A stretch of 64,000 bases of DNA, taken from the NCBI GenBank assembly GCA_028279555.1, contig JANQNO010000010.1:115171-179170 (forward strand), read 5' to 3'. This document shows positions 1-9,035 of this stretch, piece by piece. The stretch is from Sphingorhabdus sp. GTDB lineage: Bacteria > Pseudomonadota > Alphaproteobacteria > Sphingomonadales > Sphingomonadaceae. Both the position numbers and the translations under genes were made by a program. The notes beneath the pieces were generated by a model. The model did no database searches and had not been told where the DNA came from. It saw only the letters and a program-made list of their open reading frames with translations. The stretch's first letter is position 1. Each line of letters starts with the position of its first letter.

Positions 1-1
1 C

Positions 2-460
2 TTCAAGAAGGGCTCGGTCGGCGTCGTATCGCGCTCGGGCACGCTCACTTACGAAGCCGTGCATCAGACGACTGCCGTTGGCCTCGGTCAGACCACGGCT
101 GTCGGCATTGGCGGAGACCCCGTCAACGGCACCAACTTTATTGACGTGCTGGAGATGTTCCTCGCCGACGAGGCAACAGAGAGCATCATCATGATTGGTG
201 AGATTGGCGGCGATGCCGAGGAGCAGGCCGCGCAATTCCTGATCGACGAGGCCAGGAAGGGCCGCAAAAAGCCGACGGCGGGTTTCATCGCCGGACGCAC
301 CGCACCGCCGGGCCGCCGCATGGGCCATGCCGGCGCGATCGTGTCGGGCGGCAAGGGCGGCGCAGATGACAAGATTGCCGCTATGGAAGAAGCGGGCATT
401 CGCGTCGCGGCTTCTCCGTCGGAACTGGGTACGACCCTGGTGGAGGCGCTTAAGGGGTAG
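2..460 (+). CDS. sucD: Succinyl-CoA synthetase alpha subunit, C-terminal part (5' end outside window)
   Basis: This is the last 152 codons of the ADP/GDP-forming succinyl-CoA ligase alpha subunit, which with SucB/SucC-type beta subunits converts succinyl-CoA to succinate in the TCA cycle. The reading frame is open from base 2, so the gene begins upstream of the window. The phosphohistidine loop is visible as RMGHAGAI, with the His codon at 326-328, and the CoA-ligase segment [17 protein letters not shown] precedes it. It is the first visible member of the sucCD-sucAB-lpd order usual in alphaproteobacteria; sucA follows after 138 bases containing a REP-like repeat. Confidence 0.97.
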   Translation, partial: FKKGSVGVVSRSGTLTYEAVHQTTAVGLGQTTAVGIGGDPVNGTNFIDVLEMFLADEATESIIMIGEIGGDAEEQAAQFLIDEARKGRKKPTAGFIAGRTAPPGRRMGHAGAIVSGGKGGADDKIAAMEEAGIRVAASPSELGTTLVEALKG

Positions 461-489
461 GGGCGCGAATATAAGGACGGTGAAATATC

Positions 490-556
490 GTGCTCCCCAA
501 ACTTGATTTGGGGTCCAGATGAACAACACTGGATTCCAGCTTTCGCTGGAAAGCAC
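490..556. repeat. Paired REP-like palindromes between sucD and sucA
   Basis: Two imperfect hairpin units face each other. The first (490-518) runs GTGCTCCCCAAA ... TTTGGGGTCCAG. The second (529-556), read on the minus strand, runs GTGCTTTCCAGC ... GCTGGAATCCAG. Both share GTGCT at one end and TCCAG at the other, so the pair forms an inverted 67-bp element. The ends also match the inverted repeats around the GIY-YIG gene at 4641-5001, so they look like one repeat family. A role in mRNA stability or termination after sucD is possible but not shown. Confidence 0.7.
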
Positions 557-598
557 AAGAAATCACTTCTGCGTAGTATGGCAATGGCGAGGTAAACA

Positions 599-3385
599 AT
601 GGGTGTAGAGAATCAGGATTTTCCCGGCGCAGCGCCCGACGACCCCGGCCCGAGCTGGGAGCGCAAGGGCTGGCCGCTCGATGATATCGACGATCTGACC
701 GCCGGGCTCGACCCGACGCAGATGGCGGTCGAGATCAAGGCGGCAGCAAAGGCCGCCGGCAAGCCCATGTCGGACGGCGATGTGACCCAGGCCGCCAGCG
801 ACTCGATCCGCGCCATGCTGCTCATCCGCACCTACCGTGTGCGTGGGCATCTCGCGGCCAATCTCGACCCGCTGGGGCTGCATGCGCATGAGCTACCGGC
901 AGACCTCACGCCAGAACATCACGGCTTTACCGGCAGCGATCTCGAGCGCCCAATCTATATCGGCGGGGTGATGGGGCTCGAATGGACGACGGTCAAAGAA
1001 CTCGTTGCCATCCTGCGCGCCAATTATTGTGGGCCAGTCGGTCTGGAATATATGCATATTTCCGACATCGAAGAGCGGCGCTTCCTGCAAGAGCGCATGG
1101 AGGGCAAGGATGCCGCCATCGAATTTTCCACGGAGGGAAAGAAAGCGATCCTTGCCAAGGTGATGCAGGGCGAGGGATATGAAAGCTTCCTCGGCAGGAA
1201 ATATGTCGGCACCAAACGCTTTGGCCTCGATGGCGGCGAAGCGATGCTGCCCGCGCTGGAAGCCGTCATCAAATATGGCGGCGCGCTTGGCGTGCGGGAA
1301 ATTATCTATGGCATGGCCCACCGTGGCCGGCTCAACATCCTCGCCAATGTGATGGCCAAGCCCTATCATGTAATCTTCCATGAATTTTCAGGTGGCAGCG
1401 CCAACCCGGATGATGTCGGCGGTTCGGGCGATGTCAAATATCACCTCGGCACCAGCACGGACCGCACCTTTGACGGCATCGACGTGCATATGAGCCTGGT
1501 CCCCAACCCGTCGCATCTGGAGGCCGTCGATCCGGTCGTGCTTGGCAAGGCGCGCGCGCAACAGGTCATCCGCGACGACCTGAAGAAACATGAGGAAGTG
1601 CTGCCCGTCCTGATTCATGGCGATGCCGCCTTTGCCGGGCAGGGCATCGTGTGGGAGTGCCTGGGCTTTTCCGGCATTCGCGGATATAATACCGGCGGCT
1701 GCATCCATTTCATCATCAACAACCAGATCGGCTTTACCACCGCGCCGCAATTCGCGCGCTCCTCGCCCTACCCGTCGGATGTGGCCAAGGGCGTGCAGGC
1801 CCCGATCTTCCACGTCAATGGCGATGACCCCGAGGCGGTGACCTTTGCCTGCAAGATGGCAATCGAATTCCGCCAGCGTTTCGGCCGCGATATCGTCATC
1901 GACATGTGGTGCTATCGCCGCTTCGGCCATAATGAGGGCGACGAGCCGAGCTTCACGCAGCCGCTCATGTATGCCGAAATTCGCAAACATCCCAAAGTGT
2001 CGAAAGTCTATGGCAAGCGGCTGATCGAGGAAGGCGTTGTCGACCAGGCATGGATCGACCAGACCGCGCAGGAATATGACGATTTTCTCGAGCAGGAGTT
2101 CGAGGCCGGCAAGAGCTATGAACCCAACAAGGCCGACTGGTTCGGCGGCCGCTGGTCGGGGCTCGCCGCTCCCGTCGATCCCGAAACCGCGCGGCGCAAT
2201 GTCGAAACCGCGATCGATGCCAAGCTGTTCGACAGCCTCGGGCGGACGCTGACCACCGTCCCCGACGATCTCAATATCCACAAAACGCTGGGCCGGGTGA
2301 TCGATGCCAAACGCAAAATGTTCGAAAGCGGCAAAAATCTCGACTGGGCGACCGGCGAGGCGCTTGCCTTCGGCGCGCTGCTATCGGAGGGCTATGGCGT
2401 GCGCCTGTCGGGCCAGGATTCCGGACGCGGCACATTTTCGCAGCGGCATGCGGTCTGGGTCGATCAGCAAACCGGCGAGAAATATGCGCCGCTGTCGACC
2501 GTCCCGCATGGGCAATTCGAAGTGCTCGACAGTCCGCTTAGCGAATATGGCGTGCTCGGTTTCGAATATGGCTATGCCATGGCCGACCCCAAATCGCTGG
2601 TCATGTGGGAAGCGCAGTTCGGCGATTTTGCCAATGGCGCGCAGATCATGATCGACCAGTTCATCGCCAGCGGCGAAGCGAAATGGCTCCGCGCTAACGG
2701 TCTCGTGCTGCTGCTGCCGCATGGTTATGAAGGGCAGGGTCCGGAACATAGCTCTGCGCGGCTCGAGCGCTTTCTTCAGCTTTGCGCGCAGGACAATATG
2801 CAGGTCTGCAACATCACCACACCGGCCAACTATTTCCATCTATTGCGGCGGCAGATGCTGCGGCCGTTTCGCAAGCCGTTGATCATCATGACGCCCAAAT
2901 CGCTGCTCCGCCACAAGATGGCGGTTTCCGGCGCGGAGGAATTTCAGGGCGAGCATCACTTCATGCGGATCAAGTCCGATACCAATGCGCCTGCCGACAA
3001 GGATGTCAAAAGGCTGGTGCTGTGTTCGGGCAAGGTCGCCTTCGACCTGATCGAAGCGCGCGACAAGGCAGGCGACAAAAATACCTCGATCGTGCGTATC
3101 GAACAGCTTTATCCCTTTCCGGGCGAGCCGCTCACCGTAAGGCTCAAGCGGATGAAAAATCTCGAAAGCGTGGTCTGGGCGCAGGAAGAACCGAAAAATA
3201 ATGGCAGCTGGTTCTTCGTCGAATCAGAGATCGAACAATGCCTGAAGGATGCGAAAGTGAAGCCGAAACGGCCGGTCTATGCCGGCCGCCGTGCATCGGC
3301 TTCGCCAGCAACCGGGCTCGCACCGCGTCACCAGGCGCAGCAGGAAGAACTGATCGCCGAAGCGCTCGGCCACAGCAGGAAATAA
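599..3385 (+). CDS. sucA: 2-oxoglutarate dehydrogenase E1 component
   Basis: Thiamine-diphosphate-dependent E1 subunit of the 2-oxoglutarate dehydrogenase complex; it decarboxylates 2-oxoglutarate and hands the succinyl group to the lipoyl arm of SucB. At 928 residues it has the usual full length. Recognisable blocks include [13 protein letters not shown], the [13 protein letters not shown] segment, [16 protein letters not shown] and the transketolase-like half with [19 protein letters not shown]. The ATG at 599 has a GAGGT ribosome site about 5 bases upstream. sucB starts 20 bases after the stop, so sucA and sucB are probably co-transcribed. Confidence 0.98.
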   Translation: MGVENQDFPGAAPDDPGPSWERKGWPLDDIDDLTAGLDPTQMAVEIKAAAKAAGKPMSDGDVTQAASDSIRAMLLIRTYRVRGHLAANLDPLGLHAHELPADLTPEHHGFTGSDLERPIYIGGVMGLEWTTVKELVAILRANYCGPVGLEYMHISDIEERRFLQERMEGKDAAIEFSTEGKKAILAKVMQGEGYESFLGRKYVGTKRFGLDGGEAMLPALEAVIKYGGALGVREIIYGMAHRGRLNILANVMAKPYHVIFHEFSGGSANPDDVGGSGDVKYHLGTSTDRTFDGIDVHMSLVPNPSHLEAVDPVVLGKARAQQVIRDDLKKHEEVLPVLIHGDAAFAGQGIVWECLGFSGIRGYNTGGCIHFIINNQIGFTTAPQFARSSPYPSDVAKGVQAPIFHVNGDDPEAVTFACKMAIEFRQRFGRDIVIDMWCYRRFGHNEGDEPSFTQPLMYAEIRKHPKVSKVYGKRLIEEGVVDQAWIDQTAQEYDDFLEQEFEAGKSYEPNKADWFGGRWSGLAAPVDPETARRNVETAIDAKLFDSLGRTLTTVPDDLNIHKTLGRVIDAKRKMFESGKNLDWATGEALAFGALLSEGYGVRLSGQDSGRGTFSQRHAVWVDQQTGEKYAPLSTVPHGQFEVLDSPLSEYGVLGFEYGYAMADPKSLVMWEAQFGDFANGAQIMIDQFIASGEAKWLRANGLVLLLPHGYEGQGPEHSSARLERFLQLCAQDNMQVCNITTPANYFHLLRRQMLRPFRKPLIIMTPKSLLRHKMAVSGAEEFQGEHHFMRIKSDTNAPADKDVKRLVLCSGKVAFDLIEARDKAGDKNTSIVRIEQLYPFPGEPLTVRLKRMKNLESVVWAQEEPKNNGSWFFVESEIEQCLKDAKVKPKRPVYAGRRASASPATGLAPRHQAQQEELIAEALGHSRK

Positions 3386-3405
3386 CAAACGGAAAGCGTG
3401 AAACC

Positions 3406-4635
3406 ATGTCTACCGAAGTCAAAGTCCCCGTGTTGGGCGAATCGATCACCGAAGCCACGATTGGCGAGTGGCTGAAACAGCCAGGCGAGGCGGTGGACCG
3501 CGACGAGCCGATCGCGAGCCTCGAGACCGACAAGGTCGCGCTCGAGGTTCCCGCGCCTGTCGCGGGCGTAATGGGCAAGACCCTGTTTGCCGAGGGCGAC
3601 ACCGTCAATGTCGACGATGTGATTGCCAGCATCGAGGCGGGTGACGGGGCGGCTGCCGCGCCGAAAACCGAAACGGCATCACCGCCTGCTACAAAGGAGG
3701 TGGCCGCGCCGCCGCCGCAGGCCGCCGGCGACGTCCCGACATTGTCGCCAGCGGTGCGCCGGCTGGTGCTCGAACATGGGCTCGACCCGACAAAGATAAA
3801 GGGCAGCGGCAAGGATGGCCGGCTGACCAAGGAAGATGTGCTCGAAGCCGCCAAGAATGCCGGCGATCCGCCTGCTTCGCCGCCTGCTGCGGAAGCGCCC
3901 GCAGCCGCCGTTGCCACGCCGGCAAAGGGCGCGCGCGAGGAAGAGCGCGTGCGCATGTCGCGCCTGCGCCAGACCATCGCCAAGCGGCTGAAATCGGCGC
4001 AGGATACCGCCGCGCTGCTCACCACATTCAATGATTGCGACATGACCGAAGTCATGGAAACGCGGAAGAAATACAAGGAGCTGTTCGAAAAGAAGCATGG
4101 CGTGCGGCTTGGCTTTATGGGCTTTTTCACCAAGGCGGTGGCGCTGGCGGCCAAGGATGTGCCGTCGGTCAATGCGCAGATCGACGGCGATGAAATTGTC
4201 TATCACAATTATCTCGATGTCTCGGTCGCGGTTAGCGCGCCCAACGGATTGGTTGTGCCGGTCGTGCGCAACGCCGACAATATGAGCTTTGCGGAGATCG
4301 AGTCGACCATCGGCGATTTCGGCAAGCGCGCCAAGGAAGGCACGCTCAAGATGGAGGAGATGCAGGGCGGCACCTTTACCATTTCCAATGGCGGGGTTTT
4401 CGGTTCGCTGATGTCGACGCCGATCATCAACCCTCCGCAATCGGCCGTGCTCGGCCTGCACCGGATCGAGCAGCGCCCCGTTGTGATGCCCGATGGTTCG
4501 ATTGCCGCGCGCCCGATGATGTATCTGGCGCTCAGCTATGACCACCGCCTGGTCGATGGCCGCGAAGCCGTGACCTTCCTGAAAATCGTCAAGGAAGCGA
4601 TCGAGGATCCGGCGCGGCTGCTGATTGATCTTTAG
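3406..4635 (+). CDS. sucB: Dihydrolipoyllysine succinyltransferase, E2 of 2-oxoglutarate dehydrogenase
   Basis: E2 core of the 2-oxoglutarate dehydrogenase complex. Order of domains: lipoyl domain at residues 2-77 with the lipoylated lysine K43 in ETDKVALEV; an Ala/Pro-rich linker; a peripheral subunit-binding domain around 112-147 ([16 protein letters not shown]); a second linker; and the acyltransferase domain ending in [13 protein letters not shown], where H380 and D384 are the catalytic pair. A longer reading frame extends upstream inside sucA, but [13 protein letters not shown] is the conserved family start, giving 409 residues. lpd follows, separated only by the GIY-YIG insertion. Confidence 0.98.
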   Translation: MSTEVKVPVLGESITEATIGEWLKQPGEAVDRDEPIASLETDKVALEVPAPVAGVMGKTLFAEGDTVNVDDVIASIEAGDGAAAAPKTETASPPATKEVAAPPPQAAGDVPTLSPAVRRLVLEHGLDPTKIKGSGKDGRLTKEDVLEAAKNAGDPPASPPAAEAPAAAVATPAKGAREEERVRMSRLRQTIAKRLKSAQDTAALLTTFNDCDMTEVMETRKKYKELFEKKHGVRLGFMGFFTKAVALAAKDVPSVNAQIDGDEIVYHNYLDVSVAVSAPNGLVVPVVRNADNMSFAEIESTIGDFGKRAKEGTLKMEEMQGGTFTISNGGVFGSLMSTPIINPPQSAVLGLHRIEQRPVVMPDGSIAARPMMYLALSYDHRLVDGREAVTFLKIVKEAIEDPARLLIDL

Positions 4636-4640
4636 TTCGC

Positions 4641-4670
4641 AGTGCTCCGCACTTGTTGCGGAGTCCAGGG
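4641..4670 (+). repeat. Left inverted repeat of the GIY-YIG module
   Basis: Thirty bases starting AGTGCTCCGCACTTG, beginning 6 bases after the sucB stop. It matches the reverse complement of 4972-5001 at 29 of 30 positions. It is itself a hairpin, with CTCCGCA and TGCGGAG arms around CTTGT. It carries the same TGCTCC and TCCAG ends as the repeat at 490-518. Confidence 0.9.
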
Positions 4671-4678
4671 AGTTGGGA

Positions 4679-4969
4679 GTGAAAGAAGGATATGTCTATC
4701 TGATGGCGAACAAGCGCAACGGCACGACTTATCTGGGCGTTACCAACAATATTGGACAGCGCGCTTACCAACACCGAAATGCAATGATTGAGGGGTTTTC
4801 TAAGAAATATGGCTGCCATCTTCTCGTCTGGTATCAGCATTTTGAAGACCTGCAGGATGCAAGAGCGTGTGAGTATCGGATGAAAAAATGGAAACGATCT
4901 TGGAAACTCCGATTGATTGAAGAACATAATCCGCAATGGAAAGATTTGTACGAAACCTTGGGCGGATGA
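4679..4969 (+). CDS. Small stand-alone GIY-YIG nuclease-family protein
   Basis: A 96-residue protein of the stand-alone GIY-YIG family (COG2827 type). The two signature strands are YVYLM (residues 5-9) and YLG (18-20), followed by conserved R28, H32 and Y44, and the candidate metal-binding E65 in ACEYRMKKW. The ending HNPQWKDLYE is typical of the family. I chose GTG 4679 because the protein then begins at the usual point and a GGGAG lies just upstream; the open frame extends to 4625. The gene sits between sucB and lpd, inside near-perfect 30-bp inverted repeats, and is visibly poorer in G+C than its neighbours. Substrate and role are unknown; it may act on the surrounding repeat. Confidence 0.85.
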   Translation: MKEGYVYLMANKRNGTTYLGVTNNIGQRAYQHRNAMIEGFSKKYGCHLLVWYQHFEDLQDARACEYRMKKWKRSWKLRLIEEHNPQWKDLYETLGG

Positions 4970-4971
4970 CG

Positions 4972-5001
4972 CCCTGGGCTCCGCAACAAGTGCGGAGCAC
5001 T
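4972..5001 (-). repeat. Right inverted repeat of the GIY-YIG module
   Basis: Reverse complement of 4641-4670 with a single mismatch. It begins 3 bases after the GIY-YIG stop codon and ends 14 bases before the lpd start, so the module with its repeats fills the whole sucB-lpd gap. It contains the same CTCCGCA/TGCGGAG hairpin. Confidence 0.9.
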
Positions 5002-5015
5002 GTTGGAGCAGAATT

Positions 5016-6413
5016 ATGAGTGATTATGACCTTATCGTTATCGGCGCTGGCCCCGGCGGCTATGTCGCAGCAATTCGCGGCGCGCAGCTGGGTCTGAAAA
5101 CCGCCTGTGTGGAATCCCGTGAGACGCTGGGCGGCACTTGCCTCAATGTCGGTTGTATTCCATCCAAGGCGCTGCTGCATGCTTCGGAACTTTATGAGGA
5201 AGCCCATTCGGGTGCTTTGGAAAAATTCGGGATCAAGCTGACCGGCGCGAAGCTCGATCTGAAAACCATGATGGCCGAGAAAACCAAGGCCGTCGGCGAG
5301 CTGACCGGCGGGATCGAGTTTCTCTTCAAGAAGAACAAGGTCGACTGGATCAAGGGCCATGCGGCTTTCGAGAGCGACAAGTCTATCACGGCCGGTGGCA
5401 AGAGCTATAGCGCGGACAATTTCATCATCGCCACCGGATCCTCCGTTACCCCGCTGCCCGGCGTCAAGATCGACAATGCCAAGGGCATAGTGGTCGATTC
5501 GACCGGCGCGCTGGAGCTGCCCAAGGTGCCCAAGCATATGGTCGTCATCGGCGGCGGCGTGATCGGGCTGGAGCTCGGCAGCGTGTGGCGCAGGCTGGGC
5601 GCGAAAGTGACCGTCGTCGAATTTCTCGACCAGATCCTGCCCGGTATGGACAAGGATATCCGCAAGGATTCAGCGCGCATATTCAAGAAGCAGGGTTTTG
5701 ACATCAAGACGTCGACCAAGGTCACCGGGGTCGCCGTGAAGGGCAAGAAAGCGACGCTCACCGTCGAGCCTGCCGCAGGCGGCGATGCCGAAACCATCGA
5801 AGCGGACGCGGTGCTGGTATCGATCGGGCGGCGGCCCAACACCGAAGGGCTGGCGCTGAACAAGGCAGGGCTTTCGACCAATGAACGCGGACAGATCGAG
5901 GTCGGCCATGATTTCCAGACGAGTGTGAAGGGCATTTATGCCATCGGCGATGTCGTGCCCGGGCCCATGCTTGCGCATAAGGCAGAAGATGAAGGCGTGG
6001 CCGCAGCCGAATTCATCGCCGGACAGACGGGTATCGTCAATCACGAGCTGATCCCCGGCGTTGTCTATACCTATCCAGAAGTGGCCAGCGTCGGGAAAAC
6101 CGAGGATGAGCTGAAAGAGGCCGGAGCCAATTACAAGGTCGGCAAATTTCCTTTCTCCGCCAACAGCCGCGCCAAGGCGAACCGCGACACCGAAGGCTAT
6201 GTCAAGGTGATCGCCGATGCCGAGAGCGACCGCGTTCTGGGCGTGCATGTGATCAGCAGCCTTGCCGGAACGCTGATCGCGGAAGCCGTCATCGCCATGG
6301 AATTTGGCGCGACGAGCGAGGATTTTGCCTATACCTGCCACGCCCACCCGACGCATGCCGAAGCGATCAAGGAAGCGGCGATGGCGGTGCAGGGCAAACC
6401 GATCCATATGTGA
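5016..6413 (+). CDS. lpdA: Dihydrolipoyl dehydrogenase, E3 component
   Basis: FAD flavoenzyme that reoxidises the dihydrolipoyl arm of SucB and reduces NAD+. Of 465 residues: the FAD-binding GAGPGG is at 10-15, the redox disulfide is C42/C47 in GGTCLNVGCIPS, the NAD-binding VIGGGVIGLELG lies near 178, and the catalytic His-Glu pair is H444/E449 in HAHPTHAEA. The ATG at 5016 has GGAG about 7 bases upstream; a longer frame from 4917 would overlap the GIY-YIG gene and lacks family residues. It probably serves the SucAB complex. Its stop overlaps the start of the next gene. Confidence 0.98.
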   Translation: MSDYDLIVIGAGPGGYVAAIRGAQLGLKTACVESRETLGGTCLNVGCIPSKALLHASELYEEAHSGALEKFGIKLTGAKLDLKTMMAEKTKAVGELTGGIEFLFKKNKVDWIKGHAAFESDKSITAGGKSYSADNFIIATGSSVTPLPGVKIDNAKGIVVDSTGALELPKVPKHMVVIGGGVIGLELGSVWRRLGAKVTVVEFLDQILPGMDKDIRKDSARIFKKQGFDIKTSTKVTGVAVKGKKATLTVEPAAGGDAETIEADAVLVSIGRRPNTEGLALNKAGLSTNERGQIEVGHDFQTSVKGIYAIGDVVPGPMLAHKAEDEGVAAAEFIAGQTGIVNHELIPGVVYTYPEVASVGKTEDELKEAGANYKVGKFPFSANSRAKANRDTEGYVKVIADAESDRVLGVHVISSLAGTLIAEAVIAMEFGATSEDFAYTCHAHPTHAEAIKEAAMAVQGKPIHM

Positions 6414-7216
6414 GGGGTTTCGGCAAGGATATTATTTTTGCCGAAATCGGCTTGATTGCCGCAGTACTTTGCGGCTGCCTCTATATGCTGGCGGCTGACG
6501 CGCCGGCCCACTATCCGCTTGTCAATGGCGCGGCTCTTGTCGTTGCATTGCTTCTTGCCCGCTTTTGCCCTGCGCCGAAGCGCGAGCCGGTCATCATTGG
6601 ATTGCTGCTCGCCATACTGCTGTTGCTTTTCGCACCCATCATCTTGGGGCCTGATCTTGGCGGGGTCAGCCGCTGGATTAACTTGGGGCCGCTATCGCTG
6701 CATGCAGGGATGCTGGCCTTGCCCGCCTTTGCCGTGCTTCTGAGCCATGTCCAGGCGGGAATGCGTTTTGTCTATTTTGCGGCAGCCTGTCTTCTGGTGG
6801 CGCTGCAGCCCGACAGGGGATCGGCGATTGCCCTCCTGGGATGCGCAGGCATATTCGCAGTGTTGGCGCGCGGCGTTACCAGTATTGCCATGCTGCTTGG
6901 CGCAGCCGCCTGTCTGGTTGCTACCATATGGCTGCCTGACCCTTTGTCCGGCGTTCCGTTTGTGGAGAATATATTTGGCGACAGCTTCCATTTTCATCCG
7001 GCGATGGGCCTGCTCCTCCTGTCGGGGCTGGCGGCGGCCCTGCTTTTGCCATTGGCCTCCGCAAGCCATAGCCTGCCCAGGATTGCCATGCTTGGCGTGA
7101 TGGCAGGATATGCCTTTGCGGCGATGATCGGCCACTATCCCTATCCGCTTATTGGCTATGGCGCTTCACCCATTATCGGATTCGGACTGGCGCTCGCCTT
7201 TCTACCCAAAAACTGA
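6410..7216 (+). CDS. Reduced SEDS-like (FtsW/RodA-like) membrane protein
   Basis: A very hydrophobic 268-residue protein with about eight predicted membrane spans. Three blocks resemble the SEDS glycosyltransferases FtsW/RodA: GVSRWINLGPLSLHAG (compare RWI.LG..S.QPSE), LQPDRGSAIAL (compare QPD.GTA), and LIGYGASPIIGFGLALAF near the C-terminus (compare SYGGSS). It is much shorter than true SEDS proteins (about 370-420 residues), and I cannot find the periplasmic loop that carries their essential Asp. GTG at 6410 overlaps the lpdA stop by 4 bases. A role in peptidoglycan or polyprenol-linked chemistry is only inferred. Confidence 0.65.
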   Translation: MRGFGKDIIFAEIGLIAAVLCGCLYMLAADAPAHYPLVNGAALVVALLLARFCPAPKREPVIIGLLLAILLLLFAPIILGPDLGGVSRWINLGPLSLHAGMLALPAFAVLLSHVQAGMRFVYFAAACLLVALQPDRGSAIALLGCAGIFAVLARGVTSIAMLLGAAACLVATIWLPDPLSGVPFVENIFGDSFHFHPAMGLLLLSGLAAALLLPLASASHSLPRIAMLGVMAGYAFAAMIGHYPYPLIGYGASPIIGFGLALAFLPKN

Positions 7217-7304
7217 TTTTATTTGAGCGGATTTATGTCATCCGGAGCTTGGCAATATGGCCCGGTCAAGTGTGACAGTCGGAGCGCATGCTGGCCAAAC
7301 TTCG

Positions 7305-7727
7305 CTAGCCCTTCAAAACACCGCTTCTCAGCAGCGGGATCAGGAATAGAATTGTCAACGCCGTATTGCTGATGCAGTTCATCCAGAAGCCGGTATGCAC
7401 CGAGATGATATTATCAACAACATACCAGACGATGCCCGCCGCCAGCAGCGCCCGCCAGACCTGCGCAGCCGCTGCGCCTTCCAGCCGGAATGCCGCCTTG
7501 AAGGCAGCGAGAAATGTCAGCCCCCAGCCGATCGACACCGCACCCATCAGGCCTATGGCAAAGCGGTGATGCTGATCCGCCGGATCGGGAATAGGGTTTT
7601 CAAACAGTTCAAACAAAAGCCGCGATGGACCTTCGAGCGGCGCAAAGGCGAATATCGCCAATACCGCGCCGAACAGCACGATGCCCCAGGCCCAGAGAAT
7701 CATCCATTTTTCATAAAATGCAGACAT
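7305..7727 (-). CDS. Four-span integral membrane protein of unknown function
   Basis: A 140-residue protein with four hydrophobic segments (about residues 9-29, 55-76, 90-106 and 118-135) and short polar loops; I do not recognise a named family. It starts 67 bases from the divergent tetR gene, and the gap holds two palindromes that look like operators, so it is probably repressed by that regulator. The start MSAFYEKWMILW is preceded by a GGGAGGC on the minus strand. No catalytic motif is visible; transport or envelope modification are both possible. Confidence 0.75.
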   Translation of the reverse strand: MSAFYEKWMILWAWGIVLFGAVLAIFAFAPLEGPSRLLFELFENPIPDPADQHHRFAIGLMGAVSIGWGLTFLAAFKAAFRLEGAAAAQVWRALLAAGIVWYVVDNIISVHTGFWMNCISNTALTILFLIPLLRSGVLKG

Positions 7728-7751
7728 TTACGCCTCCCGTTCGCTATACAC

Positions 7752-7765
7752 GTAGCGCTTGCTAC
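7752..7765. promoter_or_regulatory. Putative TetR operator, distal palindrome
   Basis: GTAGC-GCTT-GCTAC, a 5-bp-arm inverted repeat in the divergent promoter region between the four-span membrane protein and tetR. Its centre is 20 bp, two helical turns, from the centre of the stronger palindrome at 7771-7786. Both share the half-site GTAGC/GCTAC. Confidence 0.6.
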
Positions 7766-7770
7766 ATTAT

Positions 7771-7786
7771 TGTAGCACATGCTACA
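7771..7786. promoter_or_regulatory. Putative TetR operator, proximal palindrome
   Basis: TGTAGCACATGCTACA, with 7-bp arms around a 2-base centre, located 8 bases upstream of the tetR start. The position suggests autoregulation of tetR and control of the divergent gene. Confidence 0.7.
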
Positions 7787-7794
7787 AGATAAAA

Positions 7795-8346
7795 ATGAAA
7801 AAGGCCGAAACCCGCCGTGCTGCGATAGTCGAGAAGCTTGCCGATCATGTGCTGGAGCATGGGCTGGAAAGCGCAAGCCTCCGCCCGCTGGCAAAGGCGG
7901 CCGGCACCAGCGACCGGATGCTGCTCTATTATTTCGACGATAAATCGGCGATCGTTACCGCCACGCTGCAGCAGATAGCCGCGCGGATGATGGGCGAAAT
8001 GAGCAGGCGCAGCGCCCCAGCCCCGGAAAGCTGCGAGAAGCTGCTTGTGCGGCTGGAGGCGATGCTGGATGAGGAGATTTTCTGGCCCTATATGCGGCTG
8101 TGGCTGGAGATCGCTGCACGCGCTGCCCGGGGAGACGGCTTTTACAGAAACTTGGGCGAGGCTCTGGGCCGCGGTTTTCTGGAATGGGGGAAAATGCAGC
8201 TCGACAGCAAAAGCGAGCAACAGCGCAAGGCAGAAGCGGCCTACCTGCTCCAGACGATCGAGGGAATGCTGTTTCTCAAGGCCATCGGGCTGGATGATGT
8301 GAATGCGGTTGCATTGGGTCCGGACAGCCCTAGAAAAGCGCGATGA
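7795..8346 (+). CDS. TetR/AcrR-family transcriptional regulator
   Basis: A 183-residue one-component repressor. The N-terminal helix-turn-helix is clear: TRRAAIVEKLADHVLEHG, then LRPLAKAAGTSDRMLLYYFDDK (about residues 8-50). The C-terminal ligand/dimer domain is all-helical and not diagnostic. ATG 7795 is chosen over an upstream frame start at 7759 because it fits the family N-terminus and lies just after the operator palindrome. Its stop overlaps the start of the PepSY gene by 4 bases (ATGA), so the two are translationally coupled. Confidence 0.9.
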   Translation: MKKAETRRAAIVEKLADHVLEHGLESASLRPLAKAAGTSDRMLLYYFDDKSAIVTATLQQIAARMMGEMSRRSAPAPESCEKLLVRLEAMLDEEIFWPYMRLWLEIAARAARGDGFYRNLGEALGRGFLEWGKMQLDSKSEQQRKAEAAYLLQTIEGMLFLKAIGLDDVNAVALGPDSPRKAR

Positions 8347-9029
8347 AATATAGTTCTCTGCACCGGTGGCATATCTGGCTGGGCTGGTTGGTGGGCGTTC
8401 CGCTGATATTGTGGACGCTGTCGGGCCTGTTCATGGTGCTGATCCCGATAGAGGATATCCGCGGCGAGCATCTGCGCGCCGAAATGCCGCCGATCGAGGC
8501 CGGGTTCGAACCGGCCCTCCCGGCGATGGAAGTGCGCGCCGTCAAGACGCTGACGCTCGAGCAGCAGCCCTCGGGGCCCGCCTGGATCATCGCCTATCAC
8601 GATGGCGGGAAGCGCCGCGCCGATGCAAGAACAGGCGCGCTCCTGCCGCCGGTCACGGCCATCGAAGCGCGCAGCCTCGCCGCCGGCTATTATAATGGGA
8701 ACATGCCGATTACATCGGTCTGGCATTTTCCGGCCGATCAATCTCCCTTCGATCTGCGACGAGACCGCCCCAGCTGGCAGGTCAGCCTGAAAGACAATAC
8801 GCGATTCTATATCGATGCCGACAGCGGCCAGCTGATGGCCGTGCGCACGCCGCGCTGGCGCATTTTCGATTTCATGTGGGGTCTGCATATCATGGATCTG
8901 CAGACGCGCGAGGATACCAGCCACCCTATCCTGATCGGCTTTGCGGCGATCAGCCTGCTCGCGCTGCTGCTGGCATTTGCCATGCAAATATGGCGGCAGA
9001 AGCGCGCGAAGAGATCGCGAAATAGCTAG
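8343..9029 (+). CDS. PepSY-associated transmembrane domain protein
   Basis: A 228-residue membrane protein with one N-terminal span (about residues 12-35, LGWLVGVPLILWTLSGLFM) and one C-terminal span (about 195-217), enclosing a periplasmic region with PepSY-like segments (WIIAYHDGGKRRADARTG and NTRFYIDADSGQLMAVR). The N-terminal LHRWHIWLGW is typical of the PepSY-TM group often linked to iron reduction or siderophore use. It overlaps tetR by 4 bases and is probably in the same operon; the exact function is unknown. Confidence 0.85.
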   Translation: MKYSSLHRWHIWLGWLVGVPLILWTLSGLFMVLIPIEDIRGEHLRAEMPPIEAGFEPALPAMEVRAVKTLTLEQQPSGPAWIIAYHDGGKRRADARTGALLPPVTAIEARSLAAGYYNGNMPITSVWHFPADQSPFDLRRDRPSWQVSLKDNTRFYIDADSGQLMAVRTPRWRIFDFMWGLHIMDLQTREDTSHPILIGFAAISLLALLLAFAMQIWRQKRAKRSRNS

Positions 9030-9035
9030 CTGCAG

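Noticed and set aside
3144..4172. 342-codon minus-strand frame over sucA/sucB
   Set aside because: Antisense to two well-identified genes, low-complexity Ala/Ser-rich translation.
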